From: Holothuria scabra
Lineage: Eukaryota > Echinodermata > Holothuroidea > Aspidochirotida > Holothuriidae
Assembly (NCBI GenBank): GCA_037179385.1
Contig: CM074189.1
Span: forward strand, 21,711,020 to 21,775,019
Length of the DNA: 64,000 nucleotides
Reading direction: 5' to 3'
The notes beneath the pieces were generated by a model that saw nothing but the letters and a program-made list of their open reading frames with translations, was not told the origin of the DNA and searched no databases. Each line of letters begins with the position of its first letter. Within the stretch, counting starts at the first letter, position 1. The position numbers and the translations under genes are program-made. Positions 24,462 to 36,400 of the stretch are shown here, one piece after another.

Positions 24462-27400
24462 CTCTCATTGAAGGTCTTAAAGAAGCTCACTCCGATTCTA
24501 TTAGGTCTTAAACACCGCCATTATTGTCATCGCAGTCAGTTGATGTATGTAAATTAGGCATCAAATCGATTATGTTTATTGTTCATGTGAGTGACGTTAT
24601 GCATCAGCATTCAAGAAAACACACTAAAGCAAAAGAATTCTTGCCTTTCTCTTCTTTTGTACAGTTATGTAAAATTAGGCTAAATGAATATTGAAAATTT
24701 TAAGGGATAACCAGGCAGCAGATTCACCTCCCAAATAACAAACAAATTTTAAGGGAACTGAAAATGTTTTGGCGCAGTCTTCTCACAACGCTAGCCTTGG
24801 GAATAAAAGATTTCTAATCCAACATTTCTGTGCAAGCAAGTGGCAGGTTCGCCACAATTCGCACTTATGACCATTACTTAGAAAATAAATTTGGACAGAA
24901 ATTCTGAGGGCTTTGAATGAACTCCGTCCGTCTTCTATGATGCAGAGCGATAAACCACTGTAGAGTAAGCATATTTATTGTTTTTCACAAAAATGTTTCC
25001 CAAAGTAATAAAATCTTATAATAGCTATTCGGGCACTTTGGTATTCGGCTACATTACTTAATCGTTTTTAGTGGGGTCCCTCTTTACATTTTCCAGCGTA
25101 GATGGTTTTACAACGATCTAGATTACGAAACCGTACTGTTAACGTGTGCTTTATCACAGTCAAGGCAGTACCCATTTGTTTGAGCGACGTGGATGACTGA
25201 AAGCGCATGCCTTTTTCATGCATGCGTTTTACTAGGCTAGCGGGCAAGAATTAAAAAAAATTACCAGACAGGTAAAGAAGAAATATAGTCATGAGAACAT
25301 TTTCATGAAAAATCCAACACATGTACAATGAAAATTTGCTACACGTTCTGATAGGCCATAAAAATCTCCTTAGCTTTTCAGCTTCACTTCATTAGTTTGA
25401 TCAACATTTTGCTCAGTTTCAAAAATAGTTTATAGATGTTTTCAAGTGCCACATTGCTCAGGTAAGTACATTTATCCGATAGTTTTCATTTCTCACCGAG
25501 ATGGACGGTTTATTGCAAGGCAAATTTACACAGGATTTCAACTATTGGCAGAAGGTTCTATATGATTTTCTTCTTTTTCAAAAAAAAAAAAAAAAAAAAA
25601 ATGTGCTAAGGCGGGTAGGCAAACGGTTGTTAAAACTTACGAACAAGTTACTTCCATGTTTCCCTGAATAGTGTCCGAAGCATCTGGAAAAGTACAAACA
25701 AGAGATAAGAAGTCTACAAAAAGCTATACAGGACAAGTATCAGTAATGAAAACCATTAAGTTATGGTTCCTGTTTACATCTTTACAAACTCTTACACACT
25801 GCGATTTATGTAAGTATGTGTATAGTATTTTCATGATTATTTTCACCCACTTTAATAATACTTCTAAAATTTTAATAATTTATGTTCAGTCGTCCGAGTT
25901 GTGCTTTTGTCGAAATATGATTTATAGTCATGGGATAATAGCAACTGTCTGTCGCTTCAAATTGTGTAATTAGGGATATCAGGTACTAAAATGGGCATGC
26001 AGAAAGATTATTGACTCATTGTGATGTGAAGGAAACTTAAACTAGTTATAATTGTCATTAAGGCAGTCTAACAGAAAATACTGACATCCTCTGACGAATC
26101 GATGTAGATAGCCTAAATTTTGTGCCATGATTACTGAAATTACAATGCATAGGATAAAAGGTCTCGCAAAAATAATTTGCTTTGGGTTGAGGCACTTGTG
26201 TTGGGGTTGAAAAGAGAAAAAGAATACGTACCAAAAAATTCTTCTTCATTTATTCTGAACATCAAAAGAAAAATTCAAATGTCATTTAATAAGGGCATAT
26301 ACGGAACTGGTACTCAATTTCCTTCTGAAGTTCATGTGTCCCTCGCGTAAGGTTGCTAAAATTTCACAAAATGTCGCTTTAGAACTTGAAGCAAGAATGT
26401 GCCTTATACTAATTTAGTCTCTACGTTGTCTGTTTAAAGGCACCCGAATAACATTCATAATAATGCTATCAAATGGATTACTATTATAAAACGAGGATTT
26501 TACAGCCTACCGAAGACAAATCTAAAAATTTGCAAATGGATGCTTTATATTTTGTAGAGACTCTAACGGAAGCTGATTTACTGTTATATGATTTGTAAAA
26601 ATGCTTTACTTCACGCACGGCTGCACAAGAGGATGGGTTTTAATTCTAGTTAGCATTAGAAATAGTTATCAACAGCAATATAATACTCACGAAGGGGATC
26701 TGTTGACAGCTTTATCCACCGCACTGCTTTTATTATCTGTGAATGTACATTAAGAATGTGCAACGAAAAGATTAGCCCAAGGGAGATTTCTATGAAACTT
26801 AAATTTTATTCGCTATATTTGGCAGCTTTTTTGTCTTTCCACTAGTCGAGGGTATGGACGAAAGAAAAGAAACGTGAAAGAAATTTCATCACAGGTAAGG
26901 TAAGATGGAGTATTAGGACCCAGTTTCTAACCAATTGAATTAAGTCGGGCCGGCCACGGACTTTGGTTATTGTTTGATTATTGCCATCTATTTTGTTTGT
27001 AAAGGTACGGAGGGAGCGGTAGTGTTGAAACGAGTCACCCAAGTAAAGTCGAGAACATTAAATCTAGTTAAATGAGGTCCAGTCACAAGTCAAGGCAAGT
27101 CATTTGTAACATCAATCGAGTCAAGTCAGGTAATCCACTTTAGTCTAGTAAATTCCAGTGGTCAAAAGCAAAGATTTTTCTAATGAATACCGAACATAAA
27201 AACTAGAACCCGTGTAGCGTGACAAAAATGGAGACTCTGTGGAAAACACTTGAATATAGTTGTATTTTTCGAGACAGTTAGAAAATTTGAAGTTCTACGA
27301 AGGAACGTCGCTCCTAATCCAGCACAATTCCAGTTTTCGAGACAAAGTTAATTACCAGCCTCTCCCAAACAATCTTGAGCCCCATGCTGCAGAACTGAAA

Positions 27401-30400
27401 ATTTATTATTCATTACAGCGTGAGGGGCTAAGTAGACAAATATATTTTTATATCCGAGTCATTGTAGGCTCGAGACGAATCAAATTAAGTTCTTCTGAGC
27501 CCGCAACTCGAGTCAACTCAAGTCATTTTGGACTTTCGACTCGAGTCAATGGAAGTCGACCAGTCATCAGACTTGCTAAAACATTGGAAATTTTGACAAT
27601 TTGATAAAATATGATCTTAACGAGGCTCATTGAGTTGATATCGATAACTTAATGAGAGTCTCAAAGGGTCACTACCACATAACAATGCCTATATTTAGCA
27701 TAACAAGTCAAGTTGCAAGTCCAAAAGTCACAGAAAACGTTAAAATTTTGAATTTTCTAGTGTCCTGACTTGTAACGGTTTTGTACATAATATGAAAAAG
27801 TGTCTGGTCACGAATTTCTGAAAACCGACTTGAACCGTTAATAACTCACTCATAAAACAGTTATTTGTATGAAGGGTATGGGGATTGTCTTAGTTTGACG
27901 ATTTGTCATGGGTATGTGAAGAAAACTTAACAGGTTTGGAAAATAATGTTGAATTTCATGAACCAACTCAATGAGTCGCTTTAATTAAGGCAACATTCGT
28001 GTTAGGATTTAGTTGGATTATTCTCCTGCATATGAAAGGAATTCATATGATAATAATGTACTCACCGTCAGCGGCCTCCTCACTGTGCGTCGTTCTATCA
28101 ACAAAAAGGGGAAACTCTTCAAATATTACGTTTGGTGAAATTAATTATTGCCAAAAAGTTTAAACTTAATAGCGGTATGCCGGTTAATTACGCTTTTTTA
28201 CTTGGCATTTAAGGAGTAGGATTTCCAAATGAAAAATCCGTTAGAATTACACTTCTCCAAAATTTGAAGTTCCTGAAGTTACTTGTTGTAAATGAAAAAA
28301 TGGCAACCAAGAGTGTTGCACAGTGTTGGCATTTCTTTGTTAGTCCTATGGTAAAAATCTCTGAATTACTAATAACTAGTTCACAGCTTGGTAAGTGATG
28401 CCGAGGATATTCAAGGACACAGTTTAAACTCGGAAATGAAACTCCTAAGGACTTCCTTATATTACAACTGTCCCTAAAATGAAGCTTGTAAAAAGAGAGA
28501 GAGAAAAAAGGAATTAGCCACATATGGCTCCTCCCAAGCTTGACATCATAAAATTGGCATAACCAACTTATATTTATGTATGATTAAGTGAAAATTAGGA
28601 GCTGAAAATTGTTAACTTTTTGATAGGATGTGATGCTTGTGATTGTGACTATATTCAGAAAATCCGATGTCTTATAAATCAAATACCCAAGTACCTCGTC
28701 ATTTCCACGTTACCAGACCTTTAACAAATACCGTGCTTATGCTCAGCATAATTATGCAACGGAGCAGGGAAAACACACTAGAGAGCCACAACTAGGAAAA
28801 AGACTGTGACCGACCTATTTAAACCAATTGGTTAAAAAACTTATACATAGAACAGCACCGAAAACCTTCATTAAATTTTTAAAGGGAAGTTGGATTTGTA
28901 TACATTCAACGAAAAAATGAGTTAAGTATTGAATATCAATACACTACTCACAAAGGAGACCTTTCGTCAATTTTATCCGCAACATTTTCTTCTTTATCTG
29001 TAGATGTAAATTTGTTAAGGATGTTAACTAACAAACAATAAAAATTTAATTCAAAAAAAAAAAAACACTTAATGTACTCCTTATATTGTAACACAGGAAC
29101 TGCTTTAAGTAAAGATGACCTGTTGTTTCAAGGAAATGCATTAAACCTATGCTGGGCTTCAGATGGCGTTATAGGATATCCTTGCCATTAACTTCGATTG
29201 TGATGTGATTCCCGTCTGCGGGAGTTGTTATTTGGCTCTTGTGTTGTTTTTGGCATTTCTATTATACTTAAACGGGATACGGAAATACACCAAAAAGTAT
29301 TGGACGTATGCTAGGGTTACAGAAGGCCTGAAAAGTTTTCTGCACTGGCACAGTATTGGAAGACGTCAGGGAAATTATAATTTTTGGTCATTCGTCGCTC
29401 AGAGACGCTTTGACAAAAATCACTTATTTCGTAACATCGCCCTGGTTGTATATAGAAATCGTAACAAGCATTTATATCTGGCAATTTTTGGAAACTTGAG
29501 GAAATTGCCTATTGATCTGTTTGTCAAAATAGAAGACTTTTATCCACACAGCTTATTTTCATGTCCTGACCGACCAGCCCCATGCTGCAGAACTGAAAAT
29601 TTATTATTCATTATAGCTCGAGGGGCTAACTAGACAAAAATATTTTTATATCCGAGTCATTGTAGGCTCGAGACGAATCAAATTAAGTTCTTCTGAGCCC
29701 ACAACTCGAGTCAAGTCAAGTCATTTTGGACTTTCGACTCGAGTCAATGGGAGTTAACCAGTCATCAGACTTGCTAAATGGAAATTTTGACGATTTGATA
29801 TAATATGATCTTAATTAAGGCAGAATTCGTGTTAGGATTTAGTTGGATTATTCTCCTGCATATGAAAGGAATTCATATGATAATAATGTACTCACCGTCA
29901 GCGGCCTCCTCACTGTGCGTCGTTCTATCAACAAAAAGGGGAAACTCTTCAAATATTACGTTTGGTGAAATTAATTATTGCCAAAAAGTTTAAACTTAAT
30001 AGCGGTATGCCGGTTAATTACGCTTTTTTACTTGGCATTTAAGGAGTAAGATTTCCAAATGAAAAATCCGTTAGAATTACACTTCTCCAAAATTTGAAGT
30101 TCCTGAAGTTACTTGTTGTAAATGAAAAAATGGCAACCAAGAGTGTTGCACAGTGTTGGCATTTCTTTGTTAGTCCTATGGTAAAAATCTCTGAATTACT
30201 AATAACTAGTTCACAGCTTGGTAAGTGATGCCGAGGATATTCAAGGACACAGTTTAAACTCGGAAATGAAACTCCTAAGGACTTCCTTATATTACAACTG
30301 TCCCTAAAATGAAGCTTGTAAAAAGAGAGAGAGAAAAAAGGAATTAGCCACATATGGCTCCTCCCAAGCTTGACATCATAAAATTGGCATAACCAACTTA

Positions 30401-33400
30401 TATTTATGTATGATTAAGTGAAAATTAGGAGCTGAAAATTGTTAACGTTTTGATAGGATGTGATGCTTGTGATTGTGACTATATTCAGAAAATCCGATGT
30501 CTTATAAATCAAATACCCAAGTACCTCGTCATTTCCACGTTACCAGACCTTTAACAAATACCGTGCTTATGCTCAGCATAATTATGCAACGGAGCAGGGA
30601 AAACACACTAGAGAGCCACAACTAGGAAAAAGACTGTGACCGACCTATTTAAACCAATTGGTTAAAAAACTTATACATAGAACAGCACCGAAAACCTTCA
30701 TTAAATTTTTAAAGGGAAGTTGGATTTGTATACATTCAACGAAAAAATGAGTTAAGTATTGAATATCAATACACTACTCACAAAGGAGACCTTTCGTCAA
30801 TTTTATCCGCAACATTTTCTTCTTTATCTGTAGATGTAAATTTGTTAAGGATGTTAACTAACAAACAATAAAAATTTAATTCAAAAAAAAAAAAAAAAAA
30901 ACACTTAATGTACTCCTTATATTGTAACACAGGAACTGCTTTAAGTAAAGATGACCTGTTGTTTCAAGGAAATGCATTAAACCTATGCTGGGCTTCAGAT
31001 GGCGTTATAGGATATCCTTGCCATTAACTTCGATTGTGATGTGATTCCCGTCTGCGGGAGTTGTTATTTGGCTCTTGTGTTGTTTTTGGCATTTCTATTA
31101 TACTTAAACGGGATACGGAAATACACCAAAAAGTATTGGACGTATGCTAGGGTTACAGAAGGCCTGAAAAGTTTTCTGCACTGGCACAGTATTGGAAGAC
31201 GTCAGGGAAATTATAATTTTTGGTCATTCGTCGCTCAGAGACGCTTTGACAAAAATCACTTATTTCGTAACATCGCCCTGGTTGTATATAGAAATCGTAA
31301 CAAGCATTTATATATGGCAATTTTTGGAAACTTGAGGAAATTGCCTATTGATCTGTTTGTCAAAATAGAAGACTTTTATCCACACAGCTTATTTTCATGT
31401 CCTGACCGACCAGCCCCATGCTGCAGAACTGAAAATTTATTATTCATTATAGCTCGAGGGGCTAACTAGACAAAAATATTTTTATATCCGAGTCATTGTA
31501 GGCTCGAGACGAATCAAATTAAGTTCTTCTGAGCCCACAACTCGAGTCAAGTCAAGTCATTTTGGACTTTCGACTCGAGTCAATGGGAGTTAACCAGTCA
31601 TCAGACTTGCTAAATGGAAATTTTGACGATTTGATATAATATGATCTTAATTAAGGCAGAATTCGTGTTAGGATTTAGTTGGATTATTCTCCTGCATATG
31701 AAAGGAATTCATATGATAATAATGTACTCACCGTCAGCGGCCTCCTCACTGTTCGTCGTTCTGTCAACAAAAGGGGAAACTCTTCAAACATTACGTTTGG
31801 TGAAATAAATTATTGCCAAAAAGTTTAAACTTTATAGCGGTATGCCGGTTAATAACGCTTTCTTTACTTGGCATTTAAGGAGTAGGATTTCCAAATGAAA
31901 AATCCGTTAGAATTACACTTCTCCAAAATTTGAAGTTCCTGAAGTTACTTGTTGTAAATGAAAAATGGCAACCAAGAGTGTTGCAAGTGTTGACGTTTCT
32001 TTGTTAGTCCTATGGTAAAAATCTCTGAATTACTAATAACTAGTTTACAGCTTGGTAAGTGATGCCGAGGATTTTCAAGGACACAATTTAAACTTGGAAA
32101 TGAAACTCCTAAGGACTTCCTTATATTACAACTGTCCCTAAAATGAAGCTTGTAAAAAGAGAGAGAGAAAAAAGGAATTAGCCACATATGGCTCCTCCCA
32201 AGCTTGACATCATAAAATTGGCATAACCAGCTTATATTTATGTATGATTAAGTGAAAATTAGGAGCTGAAAATTGCTAACTTTTTGATAGGATGTGATGC
32301 TTGTGGTTGTGACTATATTCAGAAAATCCGATGTCTTATAAATCAAATACCCAAGTACCTCGTCATTTCCACGTTACCAGACCTTTAACAAATACCGTGC
32401 TTATGCTCAGCATAATTATGCAACGGAGCAGGGAAAACACACTAGAGAGCCACAACTAGGAAAAAGACTGTGACCGACCCTATTTAAACCAATTGGTTAA
32501 AAAACTTATACATAGAACAGCACCGAAAACCTTAATTAAATTTTTAAAGGGAAGTTGGATTTACATACACTCAACGGAAAAACGAGTTCAGTATTGAATA
32601 TCAATACACTACTCACAAAGACCTTTCGTCAATTTTATCCGCAACATTTTCTTCTTTATCTGTAGATAATAATAATCTGTTTGTCAAAATAGAAGACTTT
32701 TGTCCGCACAGCTTATTTTCATGTCCTGCCTTGTTTAGAGAGAGACTACCGGTTCATGAATTTATTGATTTCAGGTAACCAGTCGTTTTGAGTTTGATTG
32801 CATTTGCTATTTAAATGATGGAGGTACGGAAGTACTTTTGCATGGGCCACTTGGCTAAGGGTTAGTTTCCTTGAATGAAATGGAGTAATACTGAAGCTGT
32901 GCAAAAGAAGCGGTGAAAAGAAGGAAATGCCTTAGGGAGAATTATACAGCTCATTTTACTTCGTTTTTAGTGGATCTTAAAACATTAATATGAATTAAAA
33001 TTTTCCGTTGGATCTCAACCAAATAACAGCATCTTGCTGAATCCATTCATAGTCGATAATTCGAACGTTTTCGATACGTTATTGCTTGGTGACATTATCG
33101 ATCGCCGTATAGAAAACATCGGTTCGCGTTATCGATGGTGCATCGAATCATTTCACAATAGACGTGTCGTTAAGACAAAGGTACTCTGTGACATCATCCA
33201 GAATCCAGCATTATTTTTATTGCATTTTCATAAGACGATAGGCCATATGTAATAATCACTTTGAATGCTCTCTTCATATTAAGGAATGGTTACTTTTTTA
33301 TTTTCCACTATGAAGTTATTACAGAAAGGAACATACTAAGTGTAAGTATTGCGACAGTTAAGGCCAATTAAAGGATAGGAAGGATAGCCAAAGATAACTT

Positions 33401-36400
33401 ACCTTCATTTCCATATGCAAACATATATGCTAGAAGTTTAATAACTACTTCTTGTACTACTAGTACTAACTTTATACTAGTTAGTTGTATTATCCCCTTC
33501 AAATGTAAGGAATTTGACAATAAAGTACTCACCTTCAACCGCCCTCTCATTGCTGGCTCTAGCAATAGGAGAAATAAACCCTGAATATTAGTTATAGATG
33601 TCATTGCCAGAAACTCGTACTTTACTGATACTTTATAAACCGAAACAAATGTTTATTTATTGCCATATGATTTTTAGACAGAAAGGGTAATTTAACTTTG
33701 TCAATTGAGAAAAGAAAATAAAAGTCAAATATCAATTCGATACTCACACCGGAGATCTCCTGACTATATTATACACTGAGCTTCCTTCATTATCTGCAAA
33801 TGTACAAAATACACTACTTGTAATACAACTTTAAGAATTTCATCAATATTTCTTTTTCAATTTTTCCTATTTTTGCCAAATTCGGTACAAAGACATGAGA
33901 TCAGCAAAGGTAACCATCGGTGAGAATTGCCTTCTACTAAAGTAAAATTGCCTTCACTTTTACATATAAACGTATAAAGGAGCTGTGGCAAATTTTCGTG
34001 ACTGTAACTTAGCCAGCATTAACTTGGATTACTTCTCTATTAATAAATATATATGAATATACGAATGTACTCACCTTCATCTACCTTATCATTGTTTCTT
34101 GCTCTGAGAAGAGAAAGAAAACTCTTTTAAAATATAGTACATTATATTATTTCTATTGCATTTAAAAAAAAATGAAACAATTTCTTTGTTATTTGTGTTT
34201 GGTCTAACGGTAAGAGCATCTGCCTCTCACGCGGAAGGCCCGGGTTCGATTCCCACGTCGAGTCATAACAAAGACTATGAAAATGGAACCTACTGCCATT
34301 GTGCGGGATACTTCCCATAAGCAATGGAGTAGGTAAAACCAGCCAGTGAGCCACAACTGGAAAAAGGCCGTGACCGGCTCGACTTGAACCAACCGCTTGG
34401 AAACTGGGTCATAAAACTCCATCTAACTAATTGTTATATAAAAGTTGCTTAAGATAATATTGATACTCGTTCTTTTCCACTCACATAGCTGTAAAGTTAG
34501 AAAGACCTTAACTGAACCAAAAGCCCTGCTCAAGGTTATTAGATTGACAATAAATACTCAACCAACCCAGGGGTATGGAAAGACATTTTACAACAATTCG
34601 GGGGGGTGGGTGGGGGGTGGGGGTCTCTTCTGGAAAGGCCCCAACCCATAGCTTTGTACACCTATGCACTCAGAAGTTGAAACATTTAACAAAAATTAAT
34701 ATTTTGATCCACCTCGGATAAAAAATGGTAACTAATACAATAAGAAATAGGATTGAAAACGACTTTTTTACAGTATCATTTCGAAGAGATTACAATGTAC
34801 AGTGGCGAGTACGTAAATTAGTCAAAGCTTACAACCGAATATTTTCCTCTGTGTTTGGAGTAGCATCCTCGGCATCTGTAAAGGAAGGTGAAAGTCCATG
34901 TGTTAAAAAGCCAGAAAAATCATTTTAAGAAAAAATCTCAAAAGTGGTGTGTTATTGGCATTGCATAGGATAGCAGTGCGTAGTAAAAACGTTGGTGAAC
35001 GATTTCCTGGTTCTTTTATCATATTTGCGCATGGCGCTCCGTATAAAAATTGAGATAGGACTTCAAGCAACACAGTGTCCCACAGCTACAGCTGTTTGTA
35101 AACCCTGTACCAGCGGTACCTATGAAGCCACTTTCTTCCTGGACACTAAAATATCCTTCAAGTTTACCAGTTAAGAATAAAAAGGTTACAAACGTACATT
35201 TAGTATCAGATATTGCCGTCTAATGCAAAGCTGTAAAATATCGTTCCCTACCCGGAATCATAGCTACCAGGGTTTTCACCGTAAAATTACAATTCTTTTC
35301 TAAAGTGCGGTAAAAAGGTACACCTACCGCTTGATTAGACTGCAAGGTTATAATGTAAGGTGGCGCATACCCTTTAAGTACAAAAAATTTGATTTTTTTT
35401 ATTCTTTTTTCTCACACTTTAACATGTTAACTTTCAATATCCAAGTACAAAAATACATTATTAAAGCAAAATTCCTTTGAACGAGGGGTTTAATTAATCT
35501 TTCAGAGCTAGCTTTCAATTAGTTATATTCCGTTTCCATGGTGACGGGCCCTGAAAATGTCCTTTTTTTCTCCTCTTTAGGCCATTTTTAATGGATTTTT
35601 GTTAACGTTTCCTCCCCACTCTATGAAAGTAAATTAGGACCTAGGCATCAAATACACCAAGATATCAGAATATTCCCTTATAAAAACTGATAGAAAACGT
35701 CTCTCCGATGCCCAAGCAAAAGCATCTGAGAAAGGTGCAAAGCGAAGGCAGGCCCTTCGGAACGTTAAAAAGGGATTTGAGGAGGCACACAAAGACAAGG
35801 AAGGGGATACTTACATACCAGGGGGTTACTAGTTTTATAAAAAGCCAAAAAGAAGAGAATAGTTCAAACTTTTTCTTTGCTAAGGGTGGGTACAATGACC
35901 TTGTAATATGTCTCGCATTGAATATATACTTTCAACGTCTTTTTCTCAAAATTCTAAAATCTCCCACTTGGACCCACTATTTACAAAATATCTCCAAGAG
36001 TGCACATGCTGGAGGTGTAAAACTTTCAGAATATGTAGAGGATATATAGGTTAGCAGCATGGACTACTCATAACTTTATGGGACCTTTAGTTTTTTAATT
36101 CAACTACTAACGAGCTTATGCCTCGTTACGCAACACTGATCTTGCTAATTACTGCTGTTAACTAAGTAATTATTTAAGCTATTACCTCACTAGTGGTCTA
36201 GGTTGTATATCAGTGGTTATTTTTCATGTGTGCAAAATTTGAGGACAATTGCTTATTGTTTGGCTGAGATATCCTGTAAAATCAATCTTTTCTTTGTATT
36301 TCTTTATTTTTCATATATGCTAATTAGAATGACGTCATTATGTAAAAAATCAAATTTTCTTTTGTCACACAATCATTTCGGTGCCATATAATAGCAAAAA

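Larger units (their letters stand above)
27378..32735. repeat. Three tandem copies of a 1.83-kb unit carrying a cassette exon pair
   Basis: Copy 1 spans 27378 to about 29570 (including a 360-bp insertion), copy 2 about 29571-31406, and copy 3 from about 31407 to 32735 with an internal deletion. Copies 1 and 2 are almost identical, differing mainly in an A-run (12 against about 18). Copy 3 is slightly more diverged and joins the ancestral right flank seen in gene B (63564 onward). Both junctions read TGTCCTGACCGACCAGCCCC, a fusion of unit end and unit start. Each copy carries one 29-nt and one 46-nt (or 43-nt) exon on the minus strand plus a SINE fragment. Confidence 0.9.
24115..33250. repeat. 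Segmental duplication, copy A (paralogous to about 57961-63999)
   Basis: Long stretches match between the loci: 24115-24360 with 57961-58205, 24450-26750 with 58290-60580, 26750-27620 with 60580-61978 (one gap), 27985-29000 with 61985-63010, and 32740-33250 with 63564-63999. Divergence is moderate, with many small indels. Homology ends at about 24115 and 57961, inside the kinase part of gene B. That boundary explains why gene A lacks the rest of the kinase. Confidence 0.8.

Noticed and set aside
28209..28523. Minus-strand open frame of 104 codons, repeated at 30039-30353 and truncated at 31945-32187
   Set aside because: It lies in the intron between two cassette exons, is frameshifted in copy 3, and shows no domain. 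The similarity between copies reflects the tandem duplication.
34198..34260. Possible functional tRNA-Glu gene
   Set aside because: A- and B-box sequences are present but the stems do not pair well and the sequence continues into a shared SINE body.
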